64,000 nucleotides of DNA from Cutaneotrichosporon cavernicola (taxonomy: Eukaryota; Basidiomycota; Tremellomycetes; Trichosporonales; Trichosporonaceae). The notes under the pieces are model-generated. The model had not been told where the DNA came from and searched no databases. It was given only the letters and a program-made list of their open reading frames with translations. The translations under genes and the position numbers were made by a program. This document shows positions 43,011 through 53,541 of this stretch, piece after piece. The stretch lies in the NCBI RefSeq assembly GCF_030864355.1, contig NC_083396.1:744001-808000 (forward strand), in the 5' to 3' direction. Numbering within the stretch: position 1 is the stretch's first letter; every line of letters starts with the position of its first letter.

Positions 43011-45057
43011 ATGCACCCCGGCGTTCTCCACCGACGCTTCTTGAGTGACCTCTCGACGTCGCTCTTCTCCTTTGTTCTTCCGCTCTTGCCGACCTCGGAA
43101 GAGTTAACGATCAAGGAAGAGTACGTCGCCCCCAGTACGGCCTTGCTCGCTGACACGCAGAGTCCGCACGCTCATCGAGAAGCTCATCAAGACAATCGAG
43201 CCCAGTGCGCGCCTCCTCAGCTTTGGGAGCAGCTGCAACTCGTTTGGCCTACGCAACTCGGACATGGATCTTGTCGTCCTAATCGACGACCCAGATGCAG
43301 GACTCGACTCGAGCATGTTTGTCCAGATGATCGGTGACCTGCTGGAGCGGGTACGTGGCCTGCGGATCGGCGCTGACCTCCCAGGAGACCAACTTTGATG
43401 TCAAGCCGCTTCCCAAGGCGCGCATACCGATCATCAAGCTCAACCTCGCGGCGTCGCCAGGCTTGCCGTTCGGTATTGCGTGCGACATTGGCATTGAGAA
43501 CAGGCTAGCTATCGAGAACACGCGCCTCCTGTTAACGTACGCGACCATTGACCCCGCGCGCGTGCGCACCCTCGTCCTCTTCCTCAAGGTGTGGGCCAAG
43601 CGTCGCCGCATCAACTCGCCATATCGTGGTACCTTGTCGTCCTGTGAGCCCCCGTATCTTCTGGGTTAGCTGACAGCAGACGGCATCACACTCATGGTAC
43701 TCTACTTCCTCGTGCATGTCAAGCAACCGCCAGTGCTGCCCAACCTGCAGCGGATCGCACCCGTACGCCCCATAACCGAGGAGGAGATGATGCTCGAGAG
43801 CCGCAACGTCTACTTCTTCGACGACGTCGAGATGCTGCGCCAGGAGTGGTCGAGTGTAAACTTTGAGAGTGTTGGCGAGCTGTTGATCGACTTTTTCCGG
43901 TACTTCTCCCACGACTTCCAGTTTAACACGATGGTTCTGTCGCTGCGCGCCGGCCCCCTCACAAAGGAGAGCAAGGGGTGGACCAACGACATTGATGTCG
44001 GTGGCCTCAACGAGATGGCTCGCGACCGTAACCGCTTGTGTATTGAGGACCCCTTTGAGATCACGTACAACGTCGCGCGTACCGTCACAAAGGACGGACT
44101 GTACACGATCCGTGGCGAATTTATGCGTGCTACGCGCGTGAGTACAGCTCTACAGCGCGAATGCCAAGCTGACAACAGATCCTCACTCAGCGCCACGACC
44201 GCGCCGTCCTCGCCCTGGCCGAGTTGTGTCGAGAGCGCGAGGACGAGTTACTGCGTGCGCCGCGCTCAGCGTCGCCCGCGCCACGCGCGATGGCAAGCGG
44301 CCGTGGTCACTTTGGGGGAAGCGGCCGTGAGGGGTGGCAGCGTTCCCAGAGCCAGCAGCCATACGACCGTTTCTCTGGTAACCCGCCAGCTGAGGCGCCC
44401 CGGCGAGGGCGTGCAACTGACAACGGGCCAGCTGCGCCCGAGGCACCGAGCGCGCAGGACATGTGGCTTGCCTCGCAGGGGTCCAATCTCGGCAACGCAG
44501 CCCCATCAAGTGGGCTCGGGTTGGGTGGCGACCCAGCATTTGAATACCGGCGCGGTAGAGCCGAGACTCCTTCCCCCTTCCCCGCGCCTGTGCGGAGCAG
44601 TCGGCGCACACCGGCGTATGACAACCCCAACTCGGCAGGGACAGTGAGTGCGCCCCTCTCGCCTTCGCGCCTATACGCGCAGCTCGAGATTGGACGTGGA
44701 CCTAGCGCCCCAGCCCCAGCACCATGGCAATCCTCGTTTGAGGGACAGCGCGGCGGCTTCGGCGCACCAGGCATGCCACCTGTCGGTCGTACTCCAGCAC
44801 GCGACCTCTCGGTCCCAAGCACGCTGCATCAGAGCCACACGCCTGAGCCTGGGTCACCGCTGACCACTTTTGCACCGTTTTCTCCGCCCGCGCTGTCCGG
44901 CTCGCTGCACCCCTCGAGTGCGGGGGACAAAAACAACGGTAGCTACATTAGCCCTAGCGCACTGCTGTCGCCTGCACCTGCGGCTGGCTCGCTGCCCACG
45001 GCCAGCGATCTCGCGCAGAGCTTTAGCAAGCTCGGCGTCGACGAGAAGGTCTCATAG
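43011..45057 (+). CDS. Cid1/Trf-family terminal nucleotidyltransferase (poly(A)/poly(U) polymerase)
   Basis: Adds non-templated nucleotides to RNA 3' ends. Exons join MHPGVLHRRFLSDLSTSLFS to IKEE, VRTLIEKLIKTIEPSARLLS, then GSSCNSFGLRNSDMDLVV: the nucleotidyltransferase GS motif and DxD metal site (DMD). The third carboxylate lies in FGIACDIGIENRLA. The central domain continues RTLVLFLKVWAKRRRINSPY, then the poly(A)-polymerase-associated segment FESVGELLIDFFRYFSHDFQ and NRLCIEDPFEITYNVARTV. After RHDRAVLALAELCRERED the last 250 residues are Ser/Pro/Gly-rich disorder. No zinc knuckle or RRM is visible, so it is closer to Cid1/Cid13-type cytoplasmic enzymes than to Trf4; A versus U preference is not decidable. 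Confidence 0.87.
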
Positions 45058-45202
45058 AAGTCATAGGAGTGGAAGGCGTCACATGCATGGTTGTCTTGCG
45101 TTGCCGCGTCAGCTGCTACATCGTAGCGTGGGGTAGCCCCCGCCCTTCACCACCACACACACTTGCAAAACACGATGCATCGACCAGGCGTTGACAATGA
45201 AT

Positions 45203-46627
45203 TTAATACGTGTAGAATCCCCTACCACTCTTGCGTCCGTAGTAACCCGCGTCGACCATGCGCTTGAGCAGCGTGGCGGGGCGGTACTTGGAGTCGCTCG
45301 ACTCGTTGTAGAGCACGTTCTGGATATTGAGGCACGTGTCGAGGCCGATGAGGTCGGCGAGGGTTAGCGGGCCCATGGGGTGGCCCATGCCGAGCTTGAA
45401 CGTCGTGTCAATGTCCTCCTTGGTAGCGACGCCACGCTCGAGGAGCATGATAGCCTCGTTGATCATGGGCATGAGGATGGCGTTGGAGATGAAGCCCGGG
45501 TTGTCTGACGACACGGCGACGGCTGGGCGTCAGCGCAAGCAGACGAGAAACTCACTCTTGCCGCACGCCTCGCCGAACGCCTTGGCGCGGCGGAGCGTCT
45601 CGGACGTGGTCTGCGTCGCGGGAATGACCTCGCACAGCTTCCTGTGTGTTAGCGCTGCAACTCTTTCAATCCCCCACGCTGCAACTCTTTCCATCCCCCA
45701 CGCCCCACCTCCCTCTCCACACTCACATCATGTTGACGGGGTTGAAGAAGTGGACGCCGACGACACGGCCGCTCGACTCGCCGCCGTCGTCCGCCTGCGA
45801 AGCGGCCGCAGCCAGGCGCGTGATCGAGATGGACGACGTGTTGGTGCCGAGGATCGCGGGTGCGGGGAGGCACGTCGCGAGGCGGTGCATGAGGCCGAGC
45901 TTGAGGTCGGTGATCTCGGGAATGGCCTGCGGTCAGCTTACCGAGATGGACGGGGGCAGCGACAGAGGGCGAAAAGGGCGTAAGAGGGGGTAAGAAGGCG
46001 CAAAAACGCGCAGAGGGACTAGCCGTGCAGCTGCTGCGTTCAACTAGTTGAATCGCTGCTGCTGAACAGCTCGGCTCGCCACACGGCGATCTCTGAAGAC
46101 ACAGTGTACTCCGTGTCCGCCACCGGTACGCAACGCTCGGGATGTCCATGCGCCTCGGCTCAATAGGTGGAGCATGGCCCTGGCACCTTGACTTGTCGAA
46201 AGCGAGCTCAACTCGCCAGAGTGCTGACTCGCTTGGTCACCTAAAGCCTCCTTGGCCCCGCTCCCTCCCCCCCTCCAGCTCTCCCAACCCACACGCACTC
46301 GCCTACGCCAGAGACCGACCAGACACCCACCTCAATCACAATGTCCGTGTCCGCGTGCACCACAGTGCCACCGTTGGCGTCCGTCCCATCGCCCTGGATA
46401 GGCGAGATGCGCGCGCGAGCGGCGTCAATGTCCTCCTGCGAGAAACGGTTCTTGGCGACGTCACGCGCAAAGATCTTGTCGAGGTTCTCCATCGCGCGCT
46501 TGAGCCCGTTCGATGAGGGGTCGTGCAGCCCGACGGGGATCTTGGCAAAGAGCGCGGTCACGTAGGCGATGCCGAGGCCCATCTGGCCTGCGCCGATGAC
46601 GGCTGCGCGGGACACCTGGTGCGACAT
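45203..46627 (-). CDS. 3-hydroxybutyryl-CoA / 3-hydroxyacyl-CoA dehydrogenase
   Basis: NAD(P)-dependent oxidation of 3-hydroxyacyl-CoA (or acetoacetyl-CoA reduction). The start is [20 protein letters not shown], with the GxGxxG dinucleotide fold at residues 12-17 and no targeting peptide. Exon 1 ends DADTDIVIE. After a long intron (about 46330-45930) comes [20 protein letters not shown], then [11 protein letters not shown] and the catalytic-His segment [12 protein letters not shown]. The next exons are [20 protein letters not shown] and [20 protein letters not shown], ending with the C-terminal dimerisation domain ([33 protein letters not shown]). It has no PTS1, so cytosolic location is inferred. 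Confidence 0.9.
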
Positions 46628-47487
46628 GATGTGTGAGAGTGTGGTGAGAACCGTCGACGCAAGAGGTACGAAATGGCTTGCACCTTCTTGTTCTTGTTCT
46701 CTCTCTCTCTCTTTCAAGAAAGCGGCCTGCCTCGGGCACTGGTGGTCACACTCGGCTAAGTTCCGCCGACGTCATGTGGAGGTTCCCACTCCAATGGGTC
46801 ACGAGGATTCTGGCAAACTGGCCAGTTTTGGATAGGAACGCTGTGCCTGTTTCGGTCCGAGTTGTCAAGTTACCCAACAAATAGAAGCACGACAAAAGTA
46901 TCAACAACGCGATTGTTACAGAAAGAGACAAGCATCAAGTCTTGGCGAGCTATTTCAGAGCTCTGCAGTCGCGAAGGACCTGTAGTGGTCAGGATGAGGT
47001 GGAGGCCCACCCCGGCCAACATACCCCGCGGAGTCGCGCGGCTTTGGACAAACACAGCGCATACGACACCGTCTTGAACGTTTCTGTGTCACGTGCACCG
47101 CTGCGCTACTTGGAATAGCCTGGAGAGCGGAGAGACCTCTATGGTGGACGTAAGGGTACAGCGGCTATACAGACCGTGCAACCAATCGCGCAAAGAGCCG
47201 ACGCACGTGAACTTTATAGAATCGCATTCGAACATTTCGAGCATTCCGCGCCCAAGGCGGAACGAGCTGAATGCATCGAAGGAGCGTCAATGCTGGCCCT
47301 CTTTGGACTCGAATGAGGTGCTATTCGAGGTGCCAGTGGAGGGGAGGGTAGGGTGGGGTGGGTGGCACTCTACCGAGGATCTACGTCCCATTCAATACGG
47401 GACGCCATGTCTCGCACCCATCGTCTCGCACACATCACCACTCACCTTCTTTTACTCGCCATCTTTCATCGTATCCAACTAAGGCTC
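46628..47487. promoter_or_regulatory. Divergent promoter region hydroxyacyl-CoA dehydrogenase / MAM3
   Basis: 860 bp between head-to-head genes. It has a CTCTCTCTCTCT run (about 46700-46713), GTCACGTGCAC at about 47088, and an AT-rich block at 46860-46930. No gene is seen. Confidence 0.5.
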
Positions 47488-49705
47488 ATGTCCATGGACG
47501 GCCCCGCCGGCTTCTCCGTCATCACATGTGCGGCCCTCAACGGCACGCTATCTGGTACGTTGCATGTGCGAGGCCCACCTTGCTATGGCACCCGACATCC
47601 ACCTTCCTTCACCTCCTGACGCGCAGCTACCAAGCACGTCCACGTCAACCCATCCGATCCCAGATTCGTATGGTACATCCTCACGGCCATCACTCTCGTC
47701 GCCCTCGGCGGCATCTTCTCGGGCCTCACACTCGGCCTCATGGGCCTTGACACGGTACGCGTCATCCAGCTGACATGACCCAACAAGCAGCTGACACCAG
47801 ATCAATCTCCAGGTGCTCAGCCAAGCTGGCACACCAGACGAGCAGGAGCAAGCACCCCGCGTCCTCCGCCTCTTCAAGATCGGGCGCCATCTCGTTCTCG
47901 TCGTGCTCCTCCTCTGTGAGTCAAAATTGGTATGGCGGGCGGGGCCCAAATCTCCCTGTGAAATCCGATTGTTTGGTTCACACCGACTTGGGATTGTGGA
48001 GTTAAGCTACTGAACCCCGCTGACACCAGGCAACACGCTCGTCAATACGTCACTCCCCGTCTTCCTCGACAGCGTGGTACGTTCCCATGCCCTTATCATT
48101 GCCGGCGGCATGTGTGCCAAGCAAGAGGTCTGAGAGAATAACCTGACAACAGATTGGCGGCGGGTGGATTGCTATCTTGGGAGCAACCGGGTTAGAGGTA
48201 GGTGCCGCAGTTGGATGGCGAGAAGAATATAGCTGACAACCAGCTCATCTTTGGCGAGTAAGTCTGCAGCAAAGGCGGTGGTAGGGCACATTCACTCACC
48301 CTCCCAGAGTCATTCCGCAAGGTGAGAGGGCATACGCCAGGAGCAACTAACCCCAGCCATCTGCAACAAGTATGGCCTCGCGATCGGCGCGTTGTTCGCC
48401 CCCTTTGTCCGCGCGTTGGTCTACTTCCTGTACCCCATCGCCAAGCCCTTGGCCATGGTGAGTCGCCACTGGACACTGCTTACCCCAGTTTCTTGACTAC
48501 CTGTTTGGCGCGCATGATGAGGGCGTGCGATACCGTAAAGCCGAGCTCAAGGCGTTTGTATCCCTCGGTGTCGAGGACAAGCTTGCGGATGACGAACTGC
48601 TCCTCCTCGGAAACGTGCTGGAGTTCTCGGGGAAGACTGTGGGGACGATAATGGTAGGTGCTGAGAGTCACGTGCCGGCAGGACGTGCTCACGGCAGACA
48701 CAACTCGGCGACACGTACTGTCTCCCGTCGGATCGAGTCGTTAACAAAGAGCTCATTGAGGAGGTATGTCGGCTCGGGATTCCCAGGCAACCAGCTGACA
48801 CCAGGTCCTGCGCAAGGGGCACACGCGCATCCCAGTTTACGAGGCAACGCGGCCCGCGTCTTTCCTGTGAGTGGACTTGCGTTCTCACTGACCACAGTGG
48901 TGTCATGCCCCTCCGCGCACTTGTGGGATATGATTCCGCTGAAGAGAAGACCGCCCGCGCGCTTGTCAGCCAACCATTGCCGCAGTGTCCTCCAGATCTC
49001 TCCCTCGTGGAAGGTACGCAATGTACGCTGCAGAGCTGAGCGAAGCCATGAACTACTTCCAGTCCGGAATGAGCCACATTCTGCTGGTATCGACGAACCC
49101 AGGCGAGCCACGAGGTGCGTTGGGCATCGTGACGCTTGAAGATATCGTGGAGGTGAGTTGAATGACTGCATGTGTATCGTGCCCCCATCGGCCTCTCTTC
49201 ACCACCGGACTTGATCCCTCTTCCCGATGGCTATTGTCTCTCCGACTACACACCTATGGTCGGCTGGTGTGGCTCGATGTGCCTTCGGCGAGCATATGTC
49301 CCAACGTCAGGGCCCCGTACTCTGGCCTTGAGGATGGTTTCGGTCCCGCTTCAAGGACGGTGCCGGTATCAGTGGCGGTAGGGGGCTTGTGGCGTGGCTT
49401 CTCTCCGCAATGAATCTTCCTCAATGAAAGCAGCGCTGACCCCAGGAACTCTTAGGCAAGGAGATCATCGTACGCCGTCATGGAAGCAGAACTGACGACA
49501 GGACGAGACCGACCGCTACGTCGACATGCAAAGTCGCATCCCCGTCATACGTCCGCGCTACCCCATTGACCACTCTGGCATCCGCCGTATCTTCGAGGGG
49601 CGATTCAACCGCAGACGTGCGTTCCTACAGTCAGCCCCGCGCACTCCGAACACGCAGGCGGTTGCGACGGAACGCCTTGTTGACATTCCGAGCGAGTTTG
49701 TGTAG
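47488..49705 (+). CDS. MAM3: CNNM/CorC-type transporter, Mam3 homologue (DUF21 + CBS)
   Basis: Vacuolar metal-homeostasis protein related to ancient conserved domain proteins. At least twelve exons. The DUF21 membrane domain reads HVNPSDPRFVWYILTAITLV, LGGIFSGLTLGLMGLDT, INLQVLSQAGTPDEQEQAPR, HLVLVVLLLCNTLVNTSLPV, GGWIAILGATGLE, then LIFGEVIPQAICNKYGLAIG. That last segment is assembled from two 14-nt microexons (48244-48257 and 48308-48321). The CBS pair follows: VGTIMTQLGDTYCLPSDRVV, NKELIEEVLRKGHTRIPVYE and FQSGMSHILLVSTNPGEPRG with LGIVTLEDIVEELLGKEI. It ends with a basic region (FEGRFNRRRAFLQ) and SEFV. The TIM|TQ join requires skipping a nearer AG and keeps the frame open. Confidence 0.85.
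48244..48257 (+). other. MAM3: 14-nt microexon of MAM3
   Basis: Encodes LIFG plus two bases of the next Glu codon. It is flanked by CTGACAACCAG acceptor and GTAAGT donor. Needed to build the conserved GEVIPQ motif. Confidence 0.75.
48308..48321 (+). other. MAM3: Second 14-nt microexon of MAM3
   Basis: Completes Glu, encodes VIPQ and the first base of Ala. Flanked by CTCCCAG and GTGAGA. Together with the preceding exon it restores GEVIPQAICNKYG. Confidence 0.75.
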
Positions 49706-49963
49706 TTTCAAGGAGTATCCTTAAGGACTGTAGCATATATCTGGTCCATCTATGTACGAAGCTGGCATGCACGGTGAACGGGGTGAGCGCGCTGAGTGAA
49801 GATGTATGGAACAGAACATGGTCGTTGCATGCTACTTCCTACCGGCCACTGTCGCCAGTCTACTAATGTCTATGTGGGAGTGTGTCGTGTCTGGATCGTC
49901 TGCACAAGTCGTCGGGAAAACGCATGAGAGAGCCATGAAAGAGAGTCTAAATCAGGTCATTTT

Positions 49964-49991
49964 GGGGGTTTGGGGTTTGGGGGGTTTGGGG
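49964..49991 (+). other. Perfect G-quadruplex motif
   Basis: Runs of 5, 4, 6 and 4 G on the + strand, separated each time by TTT, in the convergent region 2 bp beyond the stop codon of the DUF4112 gene. Confidence 0.8.
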
Positions 49992-49992
49992 C

Positions 49993-51111
49993 CTAGCGGC
50001 GGGGAGCAGCCGCAGTAGAGGCGGGCTTGACAGCAGTGGCGACCTGCTCCTGCTGCGCTTTGTTCGTGTCGGCGACATCGGCATCGGCCTCAGCGTCTTC
50101 ATGCGACGCGAATGGGTTCCATCCGCGCTTCTTCTTCCCCGGCTTCCCGGCCGCCGGGTGGGCAGGCACGACGTCAACGTTACCAAGAATACCGTCGGCG
50201 TCGAGAGCTAACGCCTGATAAACGACGTCTGCGTCGACGACGGCCTGACCCTGCGCCGCGACAGCGAGGTTCTCGGCTCCGCGCTGAGCCAGGAACTCCT
50301 CGAGAAGATTCGCGTTGCGCCAGTTGGCCTTCCACACGGCGAGGCCGATGTCGCCAACTAGGGGGACGAGACCGACGCCAGCCGAGATGGCATTGTTGAA
50401 CATCATCTGGCTGGTGATAGTCGTGGGGAGGTCGAGCTTGCGCGCGGGCTTGACGACCAGCACGTAGTTGAGGGCCGCGTCGGTAACGTCACCCACCATC
50501 GGGATTATACCTGCTGTCAGCTCGAGTCGTCGACAAAGATCTGGGGTGTGAAGAATGTGTCGGGCGTAGCGCCTCCATCTCCGAGTCTGAGGCTCAAAGG
50601 GAGACGGCAACTGCCATGGCCATGCCACCGCCCCTATGAGGGAAGGTGACGTATGTATGGCATGCAAGCATGCAAGCATGCCATGCCATCAACCCGCTGA
50701 CGAGGGAGGCGTGATAGCCATGACGCTCCTCACTCCTCACTCCTCACTCCCCACTCCCCACTCCCCACGCCACGCCCGCCAACGAACACAGATGGGGATA
50801 TGGACAAGGCAGACTAGACTCACCGATGAAGAACGTCCATCCGACCCGGAACCCGCAGAGATTAATGCCTTTGTCGAGGTAATGTGCGCGCCGCCGAATC
50901 TTCCGGAGTGCCTTTGCATCGCGCTTGCTCAGTCCGGCCGGAATATCGCGCTTGCGCCGCTTCTGGTGCCCAGCCTCGTCGGTGATGATCTCATAGTATG
51001 GGTCGGCGGGCTCGTACTGCTTAGCGTGGGCGGCGATGTACTTCTGGACCAGTTAGAAACGGAGAGACGGAACAGACTTACGCGTGCAGCAGTGGCTGCA
51101 AAGGCGGGCAT
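49993..51111 (-). CDS. DUF4112 domain protein
   Basis: Three exons: MPAFAATAAR (51111-51082); KYIAAHAKQYEPADPYYEII to FRVGWTFFI; then, after an intron of about 300 nt, the DUF4112 core IIPMVGDVTDAALNYVLVVK, ARKLDLPTTITSQMMFNNAI, SAGVGLVPLVGDIGLAVWKA and NWRNANLLEEFL. The repeated IP.VGD / VPLVGD turns and the hydrophobic faces are the family hallmark and suggest membrane association. The tail is Ala/Lys-rich with HPAAGKPGKKKRGWNPFAS. Family members are widespread in fungi and bacteria with no settled function. It is convergent with MAM3. Confidence 0.8.
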
Positions 51112-51605
51112 GGTGGAGTGAAGAGAGAGTTGGAGAAGGACAAAGAGTGTGATGTGTGACGAGGATTTATCTTGTTGGTGTCCACTTTGAGGCATCTTGG
51201 TGGAGCTGGGTGGCAAAACAGTGACCTCATCAAGGCACCAATTCTCTACCATCCACCGTTTCACCACGTGCTGTCGATCACCCCAAATTCTGGTTAATGC
51301 TGTGCTCGGCCAGCCGCCGACTTGGAGAAGCCTATCCCGACGCAATGCTGGAAATCGCGCATGCGCTCGCGGAAGAGCGCGACTGAGTGACCGTGTAGAT
51401 GAGGTAAGCTGCTGGATCACGATACGGGACGCTCCGTGCAGTCCATCACACGGTTCTCAGCCGCACCAGCTGTTCCGCATCTTGCCGATTCCAGAACCGC
51501 TCACGTAACGCCAATGAGGCCGCCCACTGCTCCTCTGCTCACCTTCGGCCCGCTGCCCACGCGAGGTCTAACTATGTATGCATACATGCAGCCGCTCTAA
51601 CACGC
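51112..51605. other. Intergenic region DUF4112 / eIF3e
   Basis: 494 bp, promoter side of the DUF4112 gene and 3' side of eIF3e, both on the minus strand. Contains ACCACGTGC at about 51266. No gene is seen. Confidence 0.45.
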
Positions 51606-53184
51606 CTAGGCCGCAGCCTCACCCTCCTGCGCCTTCTCAGTTGTCCCAGGACGCGACTGCCCACCCGTCCTTCCGCCACGTCCACGGCCGCCAGTGCGTC
51701 CGCCGCGCTCACCACGCTCGCCCGAGCGCTGCTCGGACGACGTGTTTGCCATCGCGTACTGGATCGCCTGCGACCGGAACGCCAGCCCGCGCGTCGTCTC
51801 AATGAGAGTGGCAGTCGGCGTCGTGTGCGGCCGGCTGATGTGGAGCATGTTGCTCTTGAGGTCGATCTTGGCGTCGACGCCCATGCGCGAGTCACGGATG
51901 AGGTTGACAATCCACTTCTCACCTTCCTCGTTGGACAGGTTGAGCGTCTTGGACAGCTCGCTAATGTCGATACGCTGGTGGATGCGGCAGAAGATCTCGG
52001 ACACGAGCCAGCGCGCGTTCTCGACAAAGTCGTCGGCGTAGCCGGACAGGAAGAAGTCCGAGCGAACAACCTGGTCGGCGACCTTGAGACGGTTCTGAGC
52101 CCGGTCAAAGTCAAAGTCGACAAAGAGGTCCTTAAGGAAGGCAGTCACGGGGTCCGAGTACTGGTACTCCTCCATCTGGACAATGCGGACCAGGTCCTTG
52201 ACGTGGTCGCGGTTAGCGCGGGTGCCGGCGGGCTTAGGGGCGCGGCGCGAGATAATGGCCGCAGCGACGAGGTAGCGGAGGAGGTGGGGGCACGAAGTCT
52301 GGATGGTGTTGAGGTAGGCAGGCGAGAGGAACATCTCGAGGAGGCCCTGGCAGCCCTGGCCCTCACCGAGGTTGAAGAAGACAAAGAGCGACCAGTGGAG
52401 GAGCCAGGTGCGCGCCTGCAGCTGGGCGAGGGGCTTGGCCTGCGCCGGAGTGTGCGGGTTGTCGATAAGGTCACGCAGGTCCTTGACCTCCTGGAGAGCA
52501 GCGTTCCACTCGCCGTTGAGGATGTTGGATGCGAGGTTACCCCAGTGAGCCGACATGTTCAGCTCGACCGAAGGCGAGAAGATGAGGAAGTGGTAAAGGA
52601 GGTTGGCGGCGTCACCGTACGCGCCGAGCGAGTACTGGTACTGGCCAAAGTGGTAGAGCGCGTTGATCTGCTCGAGCGAGATCTATCGTGTCAGCACGCG
52701 TCCTGTACATACAACTCACGTTGTACTCTGACCGCAGGAGGTCGAGGTTCTTCTCCTTGTCCACGCCACCCTTGAGCTTGGCCACCGCCTCGGGGTCCTC
52801 GATGACACGCATGATCGGCTGAGCCGCAGCCTGCAGCGCAGTGTACTTGGTCGTGGCGGTCTCGCGGAGCTTGTCAAAGTCCTGAGCCTCGACTTGGACA
52901 CCCTCGCTCTCAGCCTGGTCAAACATCTGCTTGACATAGTCGACCATGTTCGTACCCTTGACGAGGTCATACCTGAGCGCCGTCAGCAGAGTTGCGCACT
53001 GTAACGCACTGGGCCTTGGTCACCTGCGCGGGGGGAAAGATCTCCGACTCGACATGGTAGTTGACCAGCGGAATAGCCAAGTGGCGGTCCAGCTGGGGGA
53101 TAAGCTTCTGGGAGGCAGTCAGCATGAGATCAAGAGACAATAACGCGTGTCGACACTTGCTTGGGTGAGGTCGTACTCGGCCAT
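51606..53184 (-). CDS. INT6: Translation initiation factor eIF3 subunit e (Int6)
   Basis: PCI-domain subunit of eIF3. The first exon MAEYDLTQA is spliced (donor GTGTCG) to [20 protein letters not shown], the typical Int6 start, then [21 protein letters not shown] third intron follows SEYN. The helical repeats include [40 protein letters not shown] and [14 protein letters not shown]. The PCI/winged-helix end reads [40 protein letters not shown] and [15 protein letters not shown]. An RG-rich tail ([18 protein letters not shown]) completes the protein; RGG tails are not usual in the human subunit and may bind RNA. Confidence 0.95.
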
Positions 53185-53541
53185 GATGGAAAGCGCTGTT
53201 TTGTTTAGCGCGGGTGGTGGTCAATGTACACGGAGTGGGAGTCGCTCCGCTTTTGAGAGTTGTCGATCGGTCTGGACGGCGACGCTAGATGGGAACGGGT
53301 CGTCGGAGGCCGTCGTGCTCGTGAACAATGCCAGCGACCGACCACCATCCAAGTCAAAAGTCCACTCCGCCTCAAATTCTATTCCCGCAAATTCCCGGCA
53401 CCACCCTGGCTCCCAAGACCCTTGTGGCACTTGCAATCTCCCATTTCCTAATCCATGGTATTACAATGCATATGCTGATATCGATGCCTACAGCAGAACC
53501 CCTCCTCATCTCTAGATCTAAAACTACGCCGTGCAATCGTC
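53185..53541. other. Intergenic region eIF3e / RPF1
   Basis: 357 bp: promoter of eIF3e and terminator of RPF1, both minus strand. Nothing else is visible. Confidence 0.45.

Noticed and set aside
50700..50780. CACTCC-type repeats suspected to be a CRISPR-like array
   Set aside because: Simple low-complexity CT/CA sequence within a DUF4112 intron; no spacers and a eukaryotic context.
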